This document shows, one piece after another, positions 25,901-39,555 of a stretch of DNA of 64,000 bases. The notes below the pieces were generated by a model. It worked only from the letters and a program-made list of their open reading frames with translations, was not told the origin of the DNA and did no database searches. Source of the stretch: Ricinus communis (lineage: Eukaryota; Streptophyta; Magnoliopsida; Malpighiales; Euphorbiaceae); contig NC_063257.1 of assembly GCF_019578655.1 (NCBI RefSeq), positions 9,610,001 through 9,674,000 on the forward strand. The letters are read 5' to 3'. The number at the start of each line of letters is the position of its first letter. Positions within the stretch are counted from its first letter, which is position 1. Both the position numbers and the translations under genes were made by a program.

Positions 25901-28900
25901 TCTTCCATTTCTTGGATGAACTATGTCTGTACTAATTTTAGTGGGATCCTGAAGTTATTTCCATTTTTTTTTTTTTTAATTAAATTTGTGGATCAGCTCT
26001 GTTGATTGTAAAATTACTCCATTTTGACCTTGAGGTCCTTTGTCCAAACAGCAGAAACTGGCTATTTTAAGGAAAGGCTACAGATTTGAACCTTCCTAGA
26101 GCCGCAATGTAGGAAGCCTCATGCATTGTGATTGTCTTTGTTCTCTTTCCTCATTTACTTATATGTGGTGCTTTTGGTGATATTCTATATGCACTACTGA
26201 GCAGAGAGAAAATGCTCTCCCCAGTCCACATGCACACACTAAGCATACCAATCATGATATCCAAAAGAGCTCTCAACTTTCGGGGGTGAAAAGCAATGCT
26301 TAAGTAGCTGATTCCATGGTGAATCCTTAATGATGAGGGACTTTAACTCTACCTGAATTCTTATTGTTCATTAAGATTAGTGTTAACATGTTCAAAATGC
26401 AAAGACTGCTGATAGTGTTTTGAATACCTAAAATGCTTGTGGAATGCAAAACGATGTTGGGTAAATTTGGTAAACCTGATGGAATAACTATGTAAGATGA
26501 GAAAACCTTCAATTGTTTTTAGATCATTTTATCCTAGTTCTTATTCATTTTATTCAGTCAACAATGAAAATATTTTAGCTGTGTTGATGTGTTGCTAGCA
26601 TTAATTGTTATATGAGGTGAGGTCTATCCATATCTCAGATATCAAATCCCTTCTGGCATACTTTAATATTGTGCAAACTTCCATGATTTTGAATCCTTGA
26701 AGGTCACATTGTTCAAAAGCTATGAATGGCGTTAAGAATTGAATTTGTTCAATTATCTTTCTTTTCTCTTGTTGTGTGGTTGTATGTGTGTGTCTAAATT
26801 CAAAATAAAGAAATAATAGCATTGGAGGGAAATGATGAAATTCCAACTTATTTGCTGGAAGGAAATTATTGGGGAAAAAAGGGTGCAAGGCAGTGCGCAC
26901 ATAATATAAAGTATTGCCCAATCCATTTGTTGTAGCAGTTAAGTCAACTAGACACCGTTTGTGGTGGAGGGGAAGGCCTTACCCTTCAGAAGCCCTTCCA
27001 TCTCTTTCCATCTATAAAATGCAAGAGACAGGTACAGGGTTTGAAAGTTGTTTGCATAATGTTATCTATGGCTCAAAGCCCATGGTGCATTTCCCATTTG
27101 CTTTTGAATGTCCCTGCACATCATTTTATTATTTCCCCTCTGCTAGTTCTCAGTTTGCACCTTTCTATTAATCCACCCAGTATACTCCTTAATCTACCAA
27201 ATAGAAATGGTGCAAGGAGTGAGGACTAATTCAGGTGTTGAGAAAAGCATCTAAGTACTAATTTTGGAAAGCATGCTCATGATTTCTTTTGATTAGTTAG
27301 AAGCTGAAGTGTATGAGGGCCATTAACGTAAGTGATGGAATGATCTATAATTTCAGACCCCACAAATTATTCAGTGGTGGTCAAAAGTTGTGCAGAATGG
27401 TATCTCTGACTTTTATGCTCATATACTTTAGCATCTGCACCTCACTTTTGATCTCATAAAACACATATTTGGCAAGGGATTAGCAATCATTTTTCTCCTG
27501 AAAATGGTGCAATATTTGACATTTTATGAAATGACTACTCTGACAATACTTTTGTTGGGGTAAAGCGTTTTATGTATTTCAGTAGTTCAATAGTACCTCT
27601 CTTATAGCAGAGTTATTGTTATAACATTTTCTAGTAAAAGGCCGGATATTAGTGAAGTAATATACCAATGGCATGTTGAACACTTGTGATATTATCTATT
27701 CCCATAACGTGCTCAACAAAAACAATGTTCAGCTTAACCTTTTATTTCTGGCCGCAGGAATTATATCATGAAATGCATGCCTTGGACAGATTTGAACAAG
27801 ATTACCGGCGTAAGCTTCAAGAAGATGATAGTTCAAATGGTCCTCAAAGAGGTAAGTTGCAGCATAAATTTCAAATTACAAATGTTTCTGTTTCAATAGG
27901 TTCTCCATTGACTGAAGAAAAGACAGTTGGGAAAAGGAGCTACTTTCATTGTACACTTGTTTCTATTCGTTATCAACAATGGACTGTAACCAATAGAGTT
28001 TTCTCTAGGATAATTCGAGCACTGTTGTAGTTTTTTGAGATTCATGGTTCAGAAGATCTCCAAGTGTTTGGATGTCTGGAATGCTGATTTCTTATTAACT
28101 CCTGTTCAAGATAACTTGTCTATTGCGTTTGGGCATAAGATTCCATTGCGAAGATTATAAGGAATTTCAAATGGTTTGGGGCAGGGGTGAAATATGGGAT
28201 CATCTGGTCATGTGGGGACCAGTTGAAAGTCACAGGGCAGCTTTTGTCTTGGTAAATTGGTATGTAATTGTAATTCCCTTCCTCCCGGCGCCCGTGTCAA
28301 AATGGTTTTGATTTCATCTACAGCCTAATTCTCTGTATCATAAGGAGCATGGACATACAATGGATGAAAAGCAAAGGCTGGAATCGTCACCAATGCATGT
28401 TCTTTGAAAATTATTTCTAGGGGTTCTTTCTCTTTCTTCTTTATACAAGGTACAGTTTTGGTGATTGGTCCTGCATTTAAGGGAAGACTTGTGAAGAGAT
28501 AGTTCTGGGAATACTTCTCAGGATGCTTCATCATTTTGACCTTTATATTTCTTTATTCTATCCTCTTCATAATTCATAATACATCCATAAATAGTGTCTA
28601 CAATGTCATTCAATTGTTTGTTTCTATAATTGACACCATCAATTTAGCTGTTGTTATGATGTCTCAGACTCTGCTTAATTTTGAGGCTGTTAAACAAAAG
28701 GATTTGGACTTGGATATATCAAGGATTTTCATGCAAGCCATTCCTAGTCTGAATCTTTAGACAGTGGATCGTTCATGAAAAATCTGACTTATTTGTTTCA
28801 TGGCCCTGCACTGGCGTGGCTGCTACAGTACAAATTTACAGTTCCTAAATGTAGTATATATCCTGTGGCAGGAGAATCTTCTGTTCACTTGCAGTTGAAA

Positions 28901-31671
28901 TCTGTTTTAGTCAATTTATATTAAGGCTCATTTACATTTAGTCTAGGGCCTCTAGTTGTTTGGTTCTATCTAACAAGCAAACTCTAATTTCTTTGCTTGG
29001 TCTGGACAGAGTCTACCTTTTAGAGGCCAGTTTATGTAGGATATTATATTATATATAATTTCACATTTGGAGATCTTGTCTTAAAAGGCTTATAGTTATG
29101 CGGACTGTCTTTGCTATGTTCTGTTTTCTCTCTTTCTAATGAACATTAATATTTGCAAGTTAATGTGATTAATAGGTATATCTGGTTGACATGCAGGTGA
29201 TAGCCTTGCAATTCTGAGAGCAGAGTTAAAGAGTCAGAGAAAGCATGTAAAAAGTTTGAAGAAGAAGTCACTTTGGTCCAAGATTTTAGAAGAGGTAAAG
29301 TCAGCACCACTTCACATCCATGTTTTTGGGGGATAGGGCTCTACTGGTGTTTAATGTTTGATGTTTGACCTTGGTTTTTATGTTCCCTGATCTCATCTTG
29401 GGAGGAATATGCTTGTTCCATGTTTGTCAATTGATAATTATGGAATCATTTATTCTTTATATTGTATGTGTTCTTGTAGGTAATGGAGAAGCTTGTAGAT
29501 ATTGTCCATTTCTTGCATCTGGAGATTCATGAAGCCTTTGGTAGTGCTGGTAAGCATTCCTCAAATGGCCTTGCTATTATACAAAGACCTGGATCTTTTT
29601 AGTTCCGTCCACCAGAGGAGCCTTACTATGTAGTAAAATTCTGACATAGTTGTTTACATGCTTGTCTCTAGATGGAGAGTGAGAATAGCGTATCATAGGT
29701 TCTTGTTCCTGCCTGCATGTAGGCTATCAAATTAAATTGCAAGTATATTCTCAATAAATTATCAGTAAATTGAAACTGCACATAGTTTTACAATCTGATA
29801 TTATGAGAAAGGAGCTTGATTAAGTGAATTGAGAACTGGAGGCAGAACAATGATATCATTAGAGATATTTGTTGAGCCATTGATTTTTCATTTACAAATT
29901 CAAGGATTGAAAGCAACAATTTTACATTTCATAAAGTGCCAACACGGCATGCAACTCACGGGATGTACTGTTACTATGCTCTAAGTGGCTAACTTCTGCA
30001 GATTGGCATTTCTTACTATGTGCATGTCATGCCTATGGATTCATTAATGAAGATTTTTCTCACTAGTACTATTTTTAATGTTTCTACTACCCATAATTTG
30101 CAGATGGTGACAGACCAGTAAAAGGTTCTTCTATCAGTCACAAAAAATTGGGTTCTGCTGGTCTTGCATTGCATTATGCAAATATCATCACTCAAATTGA
30201 CACTCTGGTGAATTGGCCATTTCTTACAGGCTTTGTTTTTATATTTTTCTTAAACAATAGCATCTGAGATCAAAATATTGTGTCATGTCTGATATATGGC
30301 TGATGTTAATATATCAAATGATTGCTTTTGGCTGAGCTAATTCTTGAAGATAATCAGGTGTCTCGATCAAGTTCTGTCCCACCAAATACAAGGGATGCAT
30401 TATACCAAGGACTGCCACCTAGTATCAAATCTGCTTTGCGCTGCAAATTACAGTCATTACATGTTAAGGAAGAGGTATTAGTTTCTTTTATTTATTGTTT
30501 CTGAAGGAGACACTTTATGTAAAATTTTGTTCTTTAGTGGGCTGTTAGTAAAAACAAAAATGGCTTGTCAATAAGTGATTGATTATTTCAAATGTTATTC
30601 TTGCAGCTTACAGTAGCCCAAATCAAAGCTGAAATGGAGCAAACCTTGCAGTGGCTCGTCCCTATTGCCACTAACACAACCAAGTAAATAACCGACCCTG
30701 TACACATAATTTCTTTCTCTGAGCTGCGGCCTTTCTCCTGGTATCTAATTTTGTACTTTGTTCGAGTGATTAAAAAGAGCAGGCTATGTAATTTCATCCA
30801 TGAAAAGACCTGACAGCTTTTTAGAAAGTTTCGGATTTAATAGTCTAGGTTCAGCAATGAAGAGCATATGCTGATGTTCTTTTATGATAGTTGTGTTCAA
30901 CGAAATCTGAAACAGAGCAGAGGCTCTTTATTTTCATGAGTTTAATGTTTATTCATTGAATATTGTATGATTTGCTCTTCTGTCTCTAACTACTTTGCTC
31001 CTTTTTTCTCTTACTACCAGAGCTCATCATGGATTTGGCTGGGTTGGAGAATGGGCAAATACAGGGTGAGTTGTGAACTTCAATGTGATTAATTCTTTTT
31101 TTGTTTTTCGTGTAAGAGTATATTTTTATAATACTTCTGCTGAAAATTGTTCAGGTCTGAGGTGAATAGGAAACCTACTGGACAGACAGACTTGCTTAGA
31201 ATTGAGACACTACACCATGCAGATAAAGAGAAGACTGAAACTTATATTCTTGATCTGGTGGTTCGGCTTCACCATCTAGTCTCCCAGGCAAGGGCTACCA
31301 ATGGTGGAATCAGATCACCAGTTAAATCTCCAATTCGATCACCCAATCAGAAGACAATTCAATTATCTACCCATAAGCCAAGCTCCCCGTTGCCCATGCT
31401 GACAGTTGAAGATCAAGAAATGCTTCGGGACGTCCCCAAAAGGAAAAAGACACCTGGGATAAGTAAGAGCCAGGAATTTGATACTGCAAAAACCAGGTTA
31501 TGCAAACACCATAGGCTGAGTAAGAGTAGTAGCCACTCGCCAATGACTGAAACTAAAAAAGACCCTTTCCCTATTAGGAGGCCATCTTCTGTTCCGGTCA
31601 TTGACTTCGACATAGACCGAATCAAGGCGTTGGATGTTATTGATCGAGTGGACACGATTAGAAGTTTATGA
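22975..31671 (+). CDS. PSI1: PSK SIMULATOR 1, growth regulator (DUF3475/DUF668)
   Basis: Twelve exons: 22975-23256, 25117-25442, 25532-25624, 25718-25808, 27758-27851, 29197-29294, 29480-29549, 30104-30207, 30358-30474, 30607-30683, 31021-31065, 31155-31671. They encode 637 residues; Arabidopsis PSI1 is about 657. PSI proteins promote growth in the phytosulfokine pathway and carry an N-terminal myristoylation signal. Here the start MGGLCSRSS gives Gly2 and Cys5, a good N-myristoylation context. I chose the ATG at 22975; the frame runs a few codons further upstream, but only to a GTG. DUF3475 covers about residues 143-200 and DUF668 about 367-456. The C-terminal third is basic and Ser/Pro-rich (repeats of the type [13 protein letters not shown]), ending in the conserved IDFDIDR and [12 protein letters not shown]. 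All introns are GT-AG. Exons 5-12 are copied nearly exactly at 58785-64000. Confidence 0.94.
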
Positions 31672-32703
31672 TGGTATCTACTGGCATGGCCAACCAAAAA
31701 CAGAGGCAAAAAAAGAGGCCTGTGGTTGCAGAAAGGATTCCATCTGATCTGATGCAATTTTCCCTTGTTGGTTTCTGTTGGGCGGAGGATTATTTTGTCT
31801 GTTAGTAGGCGTATGATGATGAGTGATGTAAGTCATTGGTTTTTGTATGTGAGAATTTTAAGGTGATAAAAGATTGCTCAAGGGGAATTTAATTGTTCTA
31901 GAAAAAATATCAGGCTATAGTTTCCTTAGTCCTTTGTGTACAGAATACTTGAATGATTCTATAATAATTTAAAGTTCATTTTTTCTCCCCCATATCCCGT
32001 GCATGGTTTCTTTTTCCCTTAATTCATTTTTTACTTTCTGCAGGTTCTGGAGGGATCCTTTGAAAAGGATTTTAAAGAAAAAAAATTAAAGTTTGATCCC
32101 AGCATCTAGTTCATTCCATTTGACAGAAAAATAAAAATAAAAATCTACAGTTACTGAGGCATGAACACAGCATATAATATTGTAAAAACTGATTAAACAT
32201 TCATTTATTCAACTGATCATTTCAAGACTATTCATTTAATAACTCAGGCAATCATTCTCCTAATCACAATTTGCCAAGTATATAAAAGTTATCATCATTT
32301 TACATGTAATACAGAAAGTGGCATACACACATTTCTTGAATGTGGAGATTCATGAATCTTCTGGTAGTGCTGGTAAGCCTTCCTCAGCTGACCTTTTTAC
32401 TTTGAAGATCTGCTTCTTCTTCTTCTTCTTCTTTCTTTCCTTTATTTTTTTAATTTTTGTTTTCTCAATTTCATATTTCTATGGTTGGAGCCATTGCAAT
32501 TAGTTAAGTAAAAAGGGTCTGACAGAAGATTATGCTCGACTGTGAGTGGAATTTTTCACAAGGAATAGTATTGTATTACAGTAGCGTGCTGCATTAGAAG
32601 GTTATATATCCCCTTAATGGTCCAACTTGGAGACAATTCGACCAGTACTAATCGCGGGAAGCCAAGCTATTGGGCGGAGATGACCAACTTTCAGGCTCCG
32701 AGA
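27491..32703 (+). repeat. segmental duplication, copy A (parent)
   Basis: From 27491 onward this sequence recurs at 58785-64000 in the same orientation, offset by 31,294-31,297 bp. It begins inside PSI1 intron 4 and continues past the gene. I counted about a dozen differences over 5.2 kb by eye. Copy A holds the complete gene, so it is the likely source. The right limit of homology is not visible, because copy B runs off the window. Confidence 0.97.
32330..32400 (+). pseudogene. relic of PSI1 exon 7 and its donor site
   Basis: About 70 bp match the end of PSI1 exon 7 plus the start of intron 7 (parent 29509-29579): CATTTCTTG, GGAGATTCATGAA, GGTAGTGCTGGTAAGC and CCTTCCTCA-like words in the same order. 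The intron donor and intron sequence are included, so this is a DNA-level fragment. Divergence (roughly one base in five or six) is far higher than between the two 5.2-kb copies, so it is older. It lies about 660 bp after the PSI1 stop codon on the same strand. Confidence 0.75.
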
Positions 32704-34040
32704 GGCCAATCATTGTGGGTCAACTTATCTGTTTAATAATAGACAGACAGGAGAGGAATGGCTGATTCAATTCTTTCCTAGTTCCTGAATTATTTGATAT
32801 CTTTTCTTTTTTTTATGTTCATGTGGTTATCGTATCAGCATTGTTACCATTATTGGCTCAGTTGCACACTTCTATTTGGCAAAGACTTACCAAGAGAGGC
32901 CAGCCTTTTTGCTCTGATAGAAAAAGAACATATCACACAGAATATTATTATTATTATTTTTTTGAATGGTAAAGATAAGAATAGAACAGAAAATATGAAA
33001 AGAAAGTATTTTTCATCTTTCCAAAAAGAGAAGGAAATGGGTAATAAGGATAACGCAAGTTAAGTTAGTTCTGGCATATGGGCTAAGACAGACAGACAGA
33101 TAGACAGACAAACAGACATTTACCAGAATTTCTTTCCAAGTTCCAAGTTGTCTTTGGAGAGAGTAACTCAGACTCAGTCCCTCCTCATCTTAAAAGCTTC
33201 CTTCTTTTTTGATTCCCATTACACCTTGTGGTGACAACATCCATGTCTCCTCTTCTAAAGAATCTCTGGAACATTTCATGTTCTCTCTGTTTTGAAGAAT
33301 ATATGAACCCACCTTTTTCCTTTTTTAAGTTAGTGGCCTTTGCTACGTATTCTTACTTCTGTCTGAATACATTATTAGCTTTACACAATTATATGCCTTT
33401 TGTCTTTGGCATGGCAAGACATTCTCCTACTAATTTACCTACCCACACTATATCCTCTCATCATTGATCAAACTCTAGCTTATGGGTCGAACCAATGGCA
33501 AAACCACGCAAGGGCTGGGGTGAGTTGTAGTTCGGAGTAGTTTAGAAAAAATTTTAAAAAATTATTTAATTTTATTGGTTGATTTACTTGAGTGCATTGA
33601 GATAATTTAAGAAAAATATAACTCCAATCTGGGAGTAATAGTTATGCTATTGGGATGGACTGTCTGTTTAAGTCACTTCGCACTTTTCTAGATTGAACAC
33701 ATTATTTTTCTTTCAAATAAAATTTTAAATAAATATGTCTAGGATTGAATAAGCAAATTATGATTATGATTACTTTTTAGTTTTCATATGACATGGATGA
33801 GAAAAAGTTTTGGAAGTTCTAGTGTTTTTCATCTCTTTCTAGTTTATTTTGATGGTAGGAGTAAAAAAATTATTTTTAAAATCTCACCTAACAATTTAAA
33901 TTTTTGAATAAAATACTTCGTTAATATGGTATTCGAGCTTTTATGATCGAAACTCTAAAGTTCAATCTTTGATTACACTAGTTATATTAATTAGATATAT
34001 TAGAACAAAGTATTTATTTACGCTTTAAACTCAATAGGCA

Positions 34041-34076
<36 letters not shown>

Positions 34077-36129
34077 AACTGTGATTTTCTCGGCTAATTT
34101 ATATTTAAACGAAAATCTTATCTTCTAAAAGGTATTTCATTTTCAAATAAAATAGAAATTCTAAAATTTTATAAGACTATCAAAAATCTTAAAAAATCTC
34201 ATCCAAACAAATTAAAATAATAAAAATATCTATATTTTTAGTATAGAGTGATATGAATGAACCTTGTCAGTGTGACCCCTTTCGTGAGGAGGCAGCCCTT
34301 CTTATTATGTTTTTGTTTGTTTGTTATTATTCATTCACAAGAACAACTTCCATCATTGATATTGATATGGAAGTTAAATGTTGATGGCATGAAAAATTAG
34401 GTCAAATGGCAATTCCTTCTTTTCTTTCTTTTGTTTGGTCAAGAAATTTGCCTTCCAAGCTTGGACTCTTCAGTATATATTGACATCATGATTACTCATA
34501 GGATTGACTTATGTCACTTAAATAAAAATTGGTTCTTTTTATAAAGAAATAAATGAATAAATAAATATATATGAATTGTGCATGAGTTCAAAAATGAGAG
34601 AAGATAAGAAGATAGTTTCAAGTTGAAGCTAAGGGAGTGGGGGGGGGGCTCAAATGGACGGATGGATGGGCAGCTGCAGCTCGTTGACTCAGGTAGGATA
34701 AGATATCTCTTTAAGTTTCAACTTGAAGCTCTAACAATATGGGCAACACTATATATACATATATATTAACTTTTATATCTATACATATATTAAATAGAAT
34801 CATTTAGTCAAGCAAAAAAGAATGTTGTTTTGATAGCAAAAATAATAATTTTATGTTATGGAGATTATTTTTAGATTAATAAGATTTTATTAAGTTTAAA
34901 TAAGTTTTAGAAAAGCTTTAATAAATTATTAAGTGGTTTAACGTATTTTCATGTAAGGCTTGTGGTTTATTTTTTGTCACTTTGATACTTTGTAAATATG
35001 ACCGTTAGTAAATAATGGTCAAATTGCACAGTACTGTCAGCAAGTGCTGACGTGACAGTTGAAAAAACAATAGCTATTACGTGCTATATTGAAATTTTTT
35101 AATAGAGTTATGTAATTCAGTCATTATTTTCTAACAAAAAGAATAAATTATAAATTCTATAGTTAAAATACATTAAACTAAAAGGTAGTTTAATAAAAAA
35201 ATTTCATAAATTTTATAATTTTATAATTAAATATTAAAGCATGGAAACATTTAAATGATTTTTCTTACTAGTGTCTTTTCTTTGTGGATTTAATGTTAAT
35301 GAATGATTGAGTACCCCACAACAAGGCAGCGTATGAACATTTAGGAATTGGAAAATATAAAATGGGACATATGAGGATAAATGCTAAAATTAATATTTTC
35401 CAAAATTGAAAACTTATAACGATGATTGAAGCTTGACAAGTTACTTGAAATCGATTTTAAAAATATTTAAAATTAATTTAATGTGAGATGAGATGGGTCA
35501 AGTCCGAATTTAAATTGTTTGAATTATTTAAACTATCAAGTTTAATTTGCAAAATATATAATTTGATAATTTTGTAAATTTAATTGAGTTTTTGTGATTT
35601 TATTATTTTAAAATATACATACTAATGGAATATTGTCAAACCTGAGTGAATCATTGAGTTGAATTCAAAGTTGAGGAAAAATGAATTAATCAAATTCAAG
35701 TTTTTATTATTTTACTATTTTATAATTTTTATCATATGTAATTAACAAAATTGATTTGAATTTGAATTTATTAAATGTACCATTTAGTTGAATTTGAGTT
35801 TAAAAAGTAAAGAATCGATCGAGTTTAAATTATGTCAAGCTTTTTAATTGAATTTATATTTTTATTCTATAATATTTTAACTCAAGTTAATTTTGCTCTA
35901 TTATATTCATAATACAAATCTTTCAGATAGAAAAATAAACTATATTAGACAAAAACAAAAGGCAATGCATTTTCTACCCAAAAACTAGAAAATGTAGATT
36001 TTCAACAAGTAATTTATTACAAAGTATATAAATTTTTTATTAATATATTTATAAAAAATCATAAATATTTAAAATATAAACTAAACAATATATAAAATTA
36101 AAAAAAAAAAAAAAAAAGAAAGAAGGGGT
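32704..36129. other. AT-rich intergenic DNA
   Basis: No gene is supported. It contains a GACA-type tetranucleotide run (33089-33117), an AT run (34046-34073), and a short palindrome near 35034-35060 built on GTCAGCAAGTGCTGAC. The word TGGTATTCGAGC at about 33929 resembles the plant initiator-Met tRNA primer site used by many LTR retroelements, but no LTRs were seen. Confidence 0.5.
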
Positions 36130-36920
36130 ATAAGGAAGTGAAAAGCAGGAGATCGGTCCTATTGTTTGATAGCGGGTAATTGCTATGAAGAAGGAATCGG
36201 GCGTCACGGGTGCAACCAAAAGTCAACACAGAGAGTCATTACCCAATAATTGCTCGCCCACTCGATACAATTCCCCTGCGCTACGTACGCGCTTTCTCCT
36301 TTAGGTGGCGCCTGGTTCTTCTTTTTGGACGTGCGTCGTCTTTCCTTTCTTCCTCCCATATCTTCCTCGTGTTATTCACTCCATTTAACCATACCACACA
36401 TTTATGTTATGTATGTAAAACGAAGTTTAAATTTCGAGTTAGTCAATCGTTAAACGGATTGACTAATTGTGTTCAAATTAGCTACTTTTTTCCTTTTTTC
36501 TTTCTTTTCAATTCATTTAGATCTAATCTATTTTTTTCTGAGTCGGCTTATATATTATCAGTCTGGGCGTGGATGTTCTTATTTGGACATCTTGTTTGGG
36601 CTACTGAATTTATGTTTTTAATTTTTTGGCCTGGGTGCCGATCGTTTTCCAAAAGTAGGAGCAATCCCCTTTCGGAAAAGAAAGTGAGTCGTTGTTGTTC
36701 AACTTAAGCTTTCTTGGCCTAGTCACCTATAGATTGTGGAGTCGAAAAATCTTTCTTACAGGGATGAATGCTTTCACTCAATGGGCAAGGAGCTTCATGT
36801 TCGGTCTACCGCACCTGCCAGCCATATCTATTTCTCGATTATGCTGATTGAAGGTCCAAGCGAGATAGGAAGGATAGGACCAAGCCGGGAACAGCACCGC
36901 AGCGGGAACTCATTCAAATT
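36130..36920. other. probable organelle DNA insert (NUMT/NUPT)
   Basis: A sharply bounded, GC-richer block lies between AT-rich DNA on both sides. It includes a clear plastid psaB fragment (listed separately). The stretches at 36140-36300 and 36635-36910 have the look of plant mitochondrial intergenic DNA, which often carries plastid scraps. A middle part (about 36360-36540) looks nuclear, so there may be two inserts or later insertions. The longest open frame across it (36210-36707) is a by-product of the mosaic. Confidence 0.6.
36555..36629 (+). pseudogene. plastid psaB fragment in nuclear DNA
   Basis: Twenty-five codons translate to [20 protein letters not shown] and then FLIFW. This matches photosystem I P700 apoprotein A2 (PsaB) near its C-terminal helices, where the plastid protein reads WATGFMFLISW. 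There are two substitutions (Gly to Glu, Ser to Phe). Similarity stops within a few codons on either side. It is a dead scrap and is not translated as a photosystem protein. Confidence 0.85.
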
Positions 36921-38350
36921 ATTTTATTTTAATAATTTATTATAGCCAGCGACCAATAAAATATATTCAATTGGTAGTATTTAATTATTATTAAGAGATA
37001 TATAATTTCAACTAAAAAATATATGTAATTAGTAAATCAATTAAAATAAAACTCATTAATTATTATAACGGTATTAATATAAATAGTTTTAAATAATTAA
37101 ATTTATTAAAAATAAATATCCAACTGTTTTCTAGAACTCAAAATTGAGTAATATGATATTTTTTTTCTCATTATTGAGAGGTAGAATCTCCTTTCCTTTT
37201 TTACTTTAATATGGATTTCTTTTTATTATACTTATACCCATGAAATTTTATTTTATTTTTATTATAATTTTATATCTTTTACTTTAGAATAACTAATTAG
37301 GTTGTACTTTGAACCTACCATTGCAGAGTTTTTGGAAAAATGCTCTAAAGTATTGTTTTCATGATATAAACTTGAGTAACTTAATTAAAGTTGGCTAATA
37401 GTTAATATTCTTAAAATAAAATTCTTCATGGTAATGTTTGTCAATTTTAGAATATTATATCATATTGAAAAATCTCATTCCTATAAAAAGAGAAAAAGAA
37501 AGTCTTTTAAATCATTAATTATGATGACTTCAACAAATGCTTTCTCTGTTGTTTGTCCCATTCCCGGAGAATAATCTTTTTATTTTTATCTACTTGATTT
37601 TATTTTTTTAATTTTTCTATTTTTATTTTTATTTTATTTTTATGTTTTGAATTTCATTTTGCTTTTTATAGTGTAATTAGTAATATCTTTAAAATTTAGC
37701 ATATATATATATATATATATATAACAAAAGTGGAAAGAAACGAAAATCAAAAGTTAAATAAATAAATTATAAATTTTTATAATACTTAAAAATATGAATA
37801 ATTCTAATAGAAAAATTATTAATATAATTCGATTCCAATCTCTATAATAGTAGTAATTTTTTCTAGAATTTATATATATATATATTAAGAAATTTAATTA
37901 CTTGAAGGATATGGATAATTATAATAAAAAATAGCAATATCTATATTAAATATTTTAAATTTTAAAAACCTTCTCAATGGTGTTTATATATTTTAACCAA
38001 TAAAAAATTGGCGTTGTTATTTTTTAATAGCAACAATTCTAAAAAATAGATAGCTACATAGAAAAACAAATTCCTCTAGAATTTTAGATAAATGAAACAA
38101 ATTGTAAATTATTATAATCCTAAAAATACTGAGTGATTAATCACCTTAAAAAATATGGATAATTTAATAAAACATAATAATATAATTTAATATTTTTCTA
38201 AAACTCTTTATTTATATTAATCTATTAAAATTTAAAACTTTATTACCATTTTCTGTATGTATCATCCAGTGAAAAATTGTTAATTTCGATTGCTTTATTA
38301 TTTTATTATTCTATTTTTTTTTTCTCTATTTATGTTGAACTCAACTGTTA

Positions 38351-38395
<45 letters not shown>

Positions 38396-39357
38396 ATATA
38401 TCAACAAAATTCATAAATTATATTATTATTTATTTTATATAACTTATTTAATTTATATATAAATATAAAAATTCAAAACTTAACTAGAAAGAAATTGTCT
38501 GTGCAAAGTAAGGATATTAGAACTAGTTGTTAAATAGTTTACGAGATGCGCACGCAAAAATAAAAAAATAAAAATGAAAAGGAGGTGGTGCTGAATATTA
38601 AGCAAATTGGATCGGATTGTACAATTATTCTCTAGATAATCTTCAGCCTCTTTAGTTTACATAAAGATTATTCCTTATTCGTTTTTACTTATATTATTTG
38701 TTTTGTACTAAATGATGTTAGATTAGAGTAATTAATTAAGACAACCTAATTAGTTTAAGACTTCCACACATATATATGTTTTGAGTTCGAGTTTCATTAA
38801 TCGCTGCTAGCAATAACTTAATCAAGTTTATGACAAATTATTATTTTTATATATATATATATATATTTTTTTAATTCAAATGGATAGTCACGAATCTAAT
38901 TAAATTTTTCCACTTTCAACTAAATGATATTTTCCTTTTTGCCTTTAGAAGTGGGAAGATATTTCATTCTAGCATTTAGGAGAATCGTGTTCAATTTTGA
39001 TAAGTCGTACTAATTAAGACTATCTCTTTTTTTTTTTATTATTAATTTAATTTAATAGGTAATAGATAATTATTGCCAAATAAAATAATGAAATATGTTT
39101 ATTGTCATTAGACTTTAGGATTAAAATTATGGTCAATTGGCGGGGAAATAAACACTTTTACTAACTTAAATTAATCATGCAAAATTGCAAATTTTGACTT
39201 ATTGTTGTGAAAATGATAATTGCAAGTTATACAAAACAAACAAATTGGACTTGATTGGAATTTTTGTTGGTCTTTAAAAAAATAAATTTAAATATTTTTA
39301 TTTGATATATATGGTGCATACGGTACAATAAATATAAAGTGGTATTCCCTTTCACTT
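36921..39357. other. AT-rich intergenic DNA
   Basis: I see no gene. It contains simple repeats, including AT at 37701-37723 and a TAT run at 38350-38391. Confidence 0.6.
38350..38391. repeat. (TAT)n microsatellite, about 42 bp
   Basis: About fourteen trinucleotide units without interruption. Confidence 0.95.
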
Positions 39358-39555
39358 AAAGGCATATAACTCACCAGAGACCGGGCAAAGCGCTGATTAC
39401 GGGTTACACACACTGTATGACACAGTCTTTTTTCAGGGGTGGGAGGTAACTCTCTTCTCGAGAATTCCTTCTTTTTCCTTTCCGCCGGCGATGACTTTTC
39501 CCTATAGGTTCATAGCCCGACAATCGTAGACTTTAACTAGAGGCTAGCTTCACCA
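39358..39555. other. GC-rich island, probable organelle-derived insert
   Basis: About 200 bp of balanced base composition sit abruptly in very AT-rich DNA. Words such as ACCGGGCAAAGCGCTGATTA, TTTCCGCCGGCGATGAC and ACTAGAGGCTAGCTTCACC have the texture of plant mitochondrial intergenic sequence. I recognise no gene or tRNA. An AT microsatellite (39554-39578) abuts the right edge. Confidence 0.4.

Noticed and set aside
26914..27229. Open frames inside PSI1 intron 4
   Set aside because: No family similarity and no transcription signals; ordinary intron DNA.
27686..28311. Open frames around PSI1 exon 5 as separate small genes
   Set aside because: They are read-through of exon 5 into flanking introns, repeated identically in copy B (58980-59605).
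36210..36707. 165-codon open frame as a gene
   Set aside because: It is a chance join of organelle-like DNA, nuclear-looking DNA and a psaB scrap. No single family covers it.
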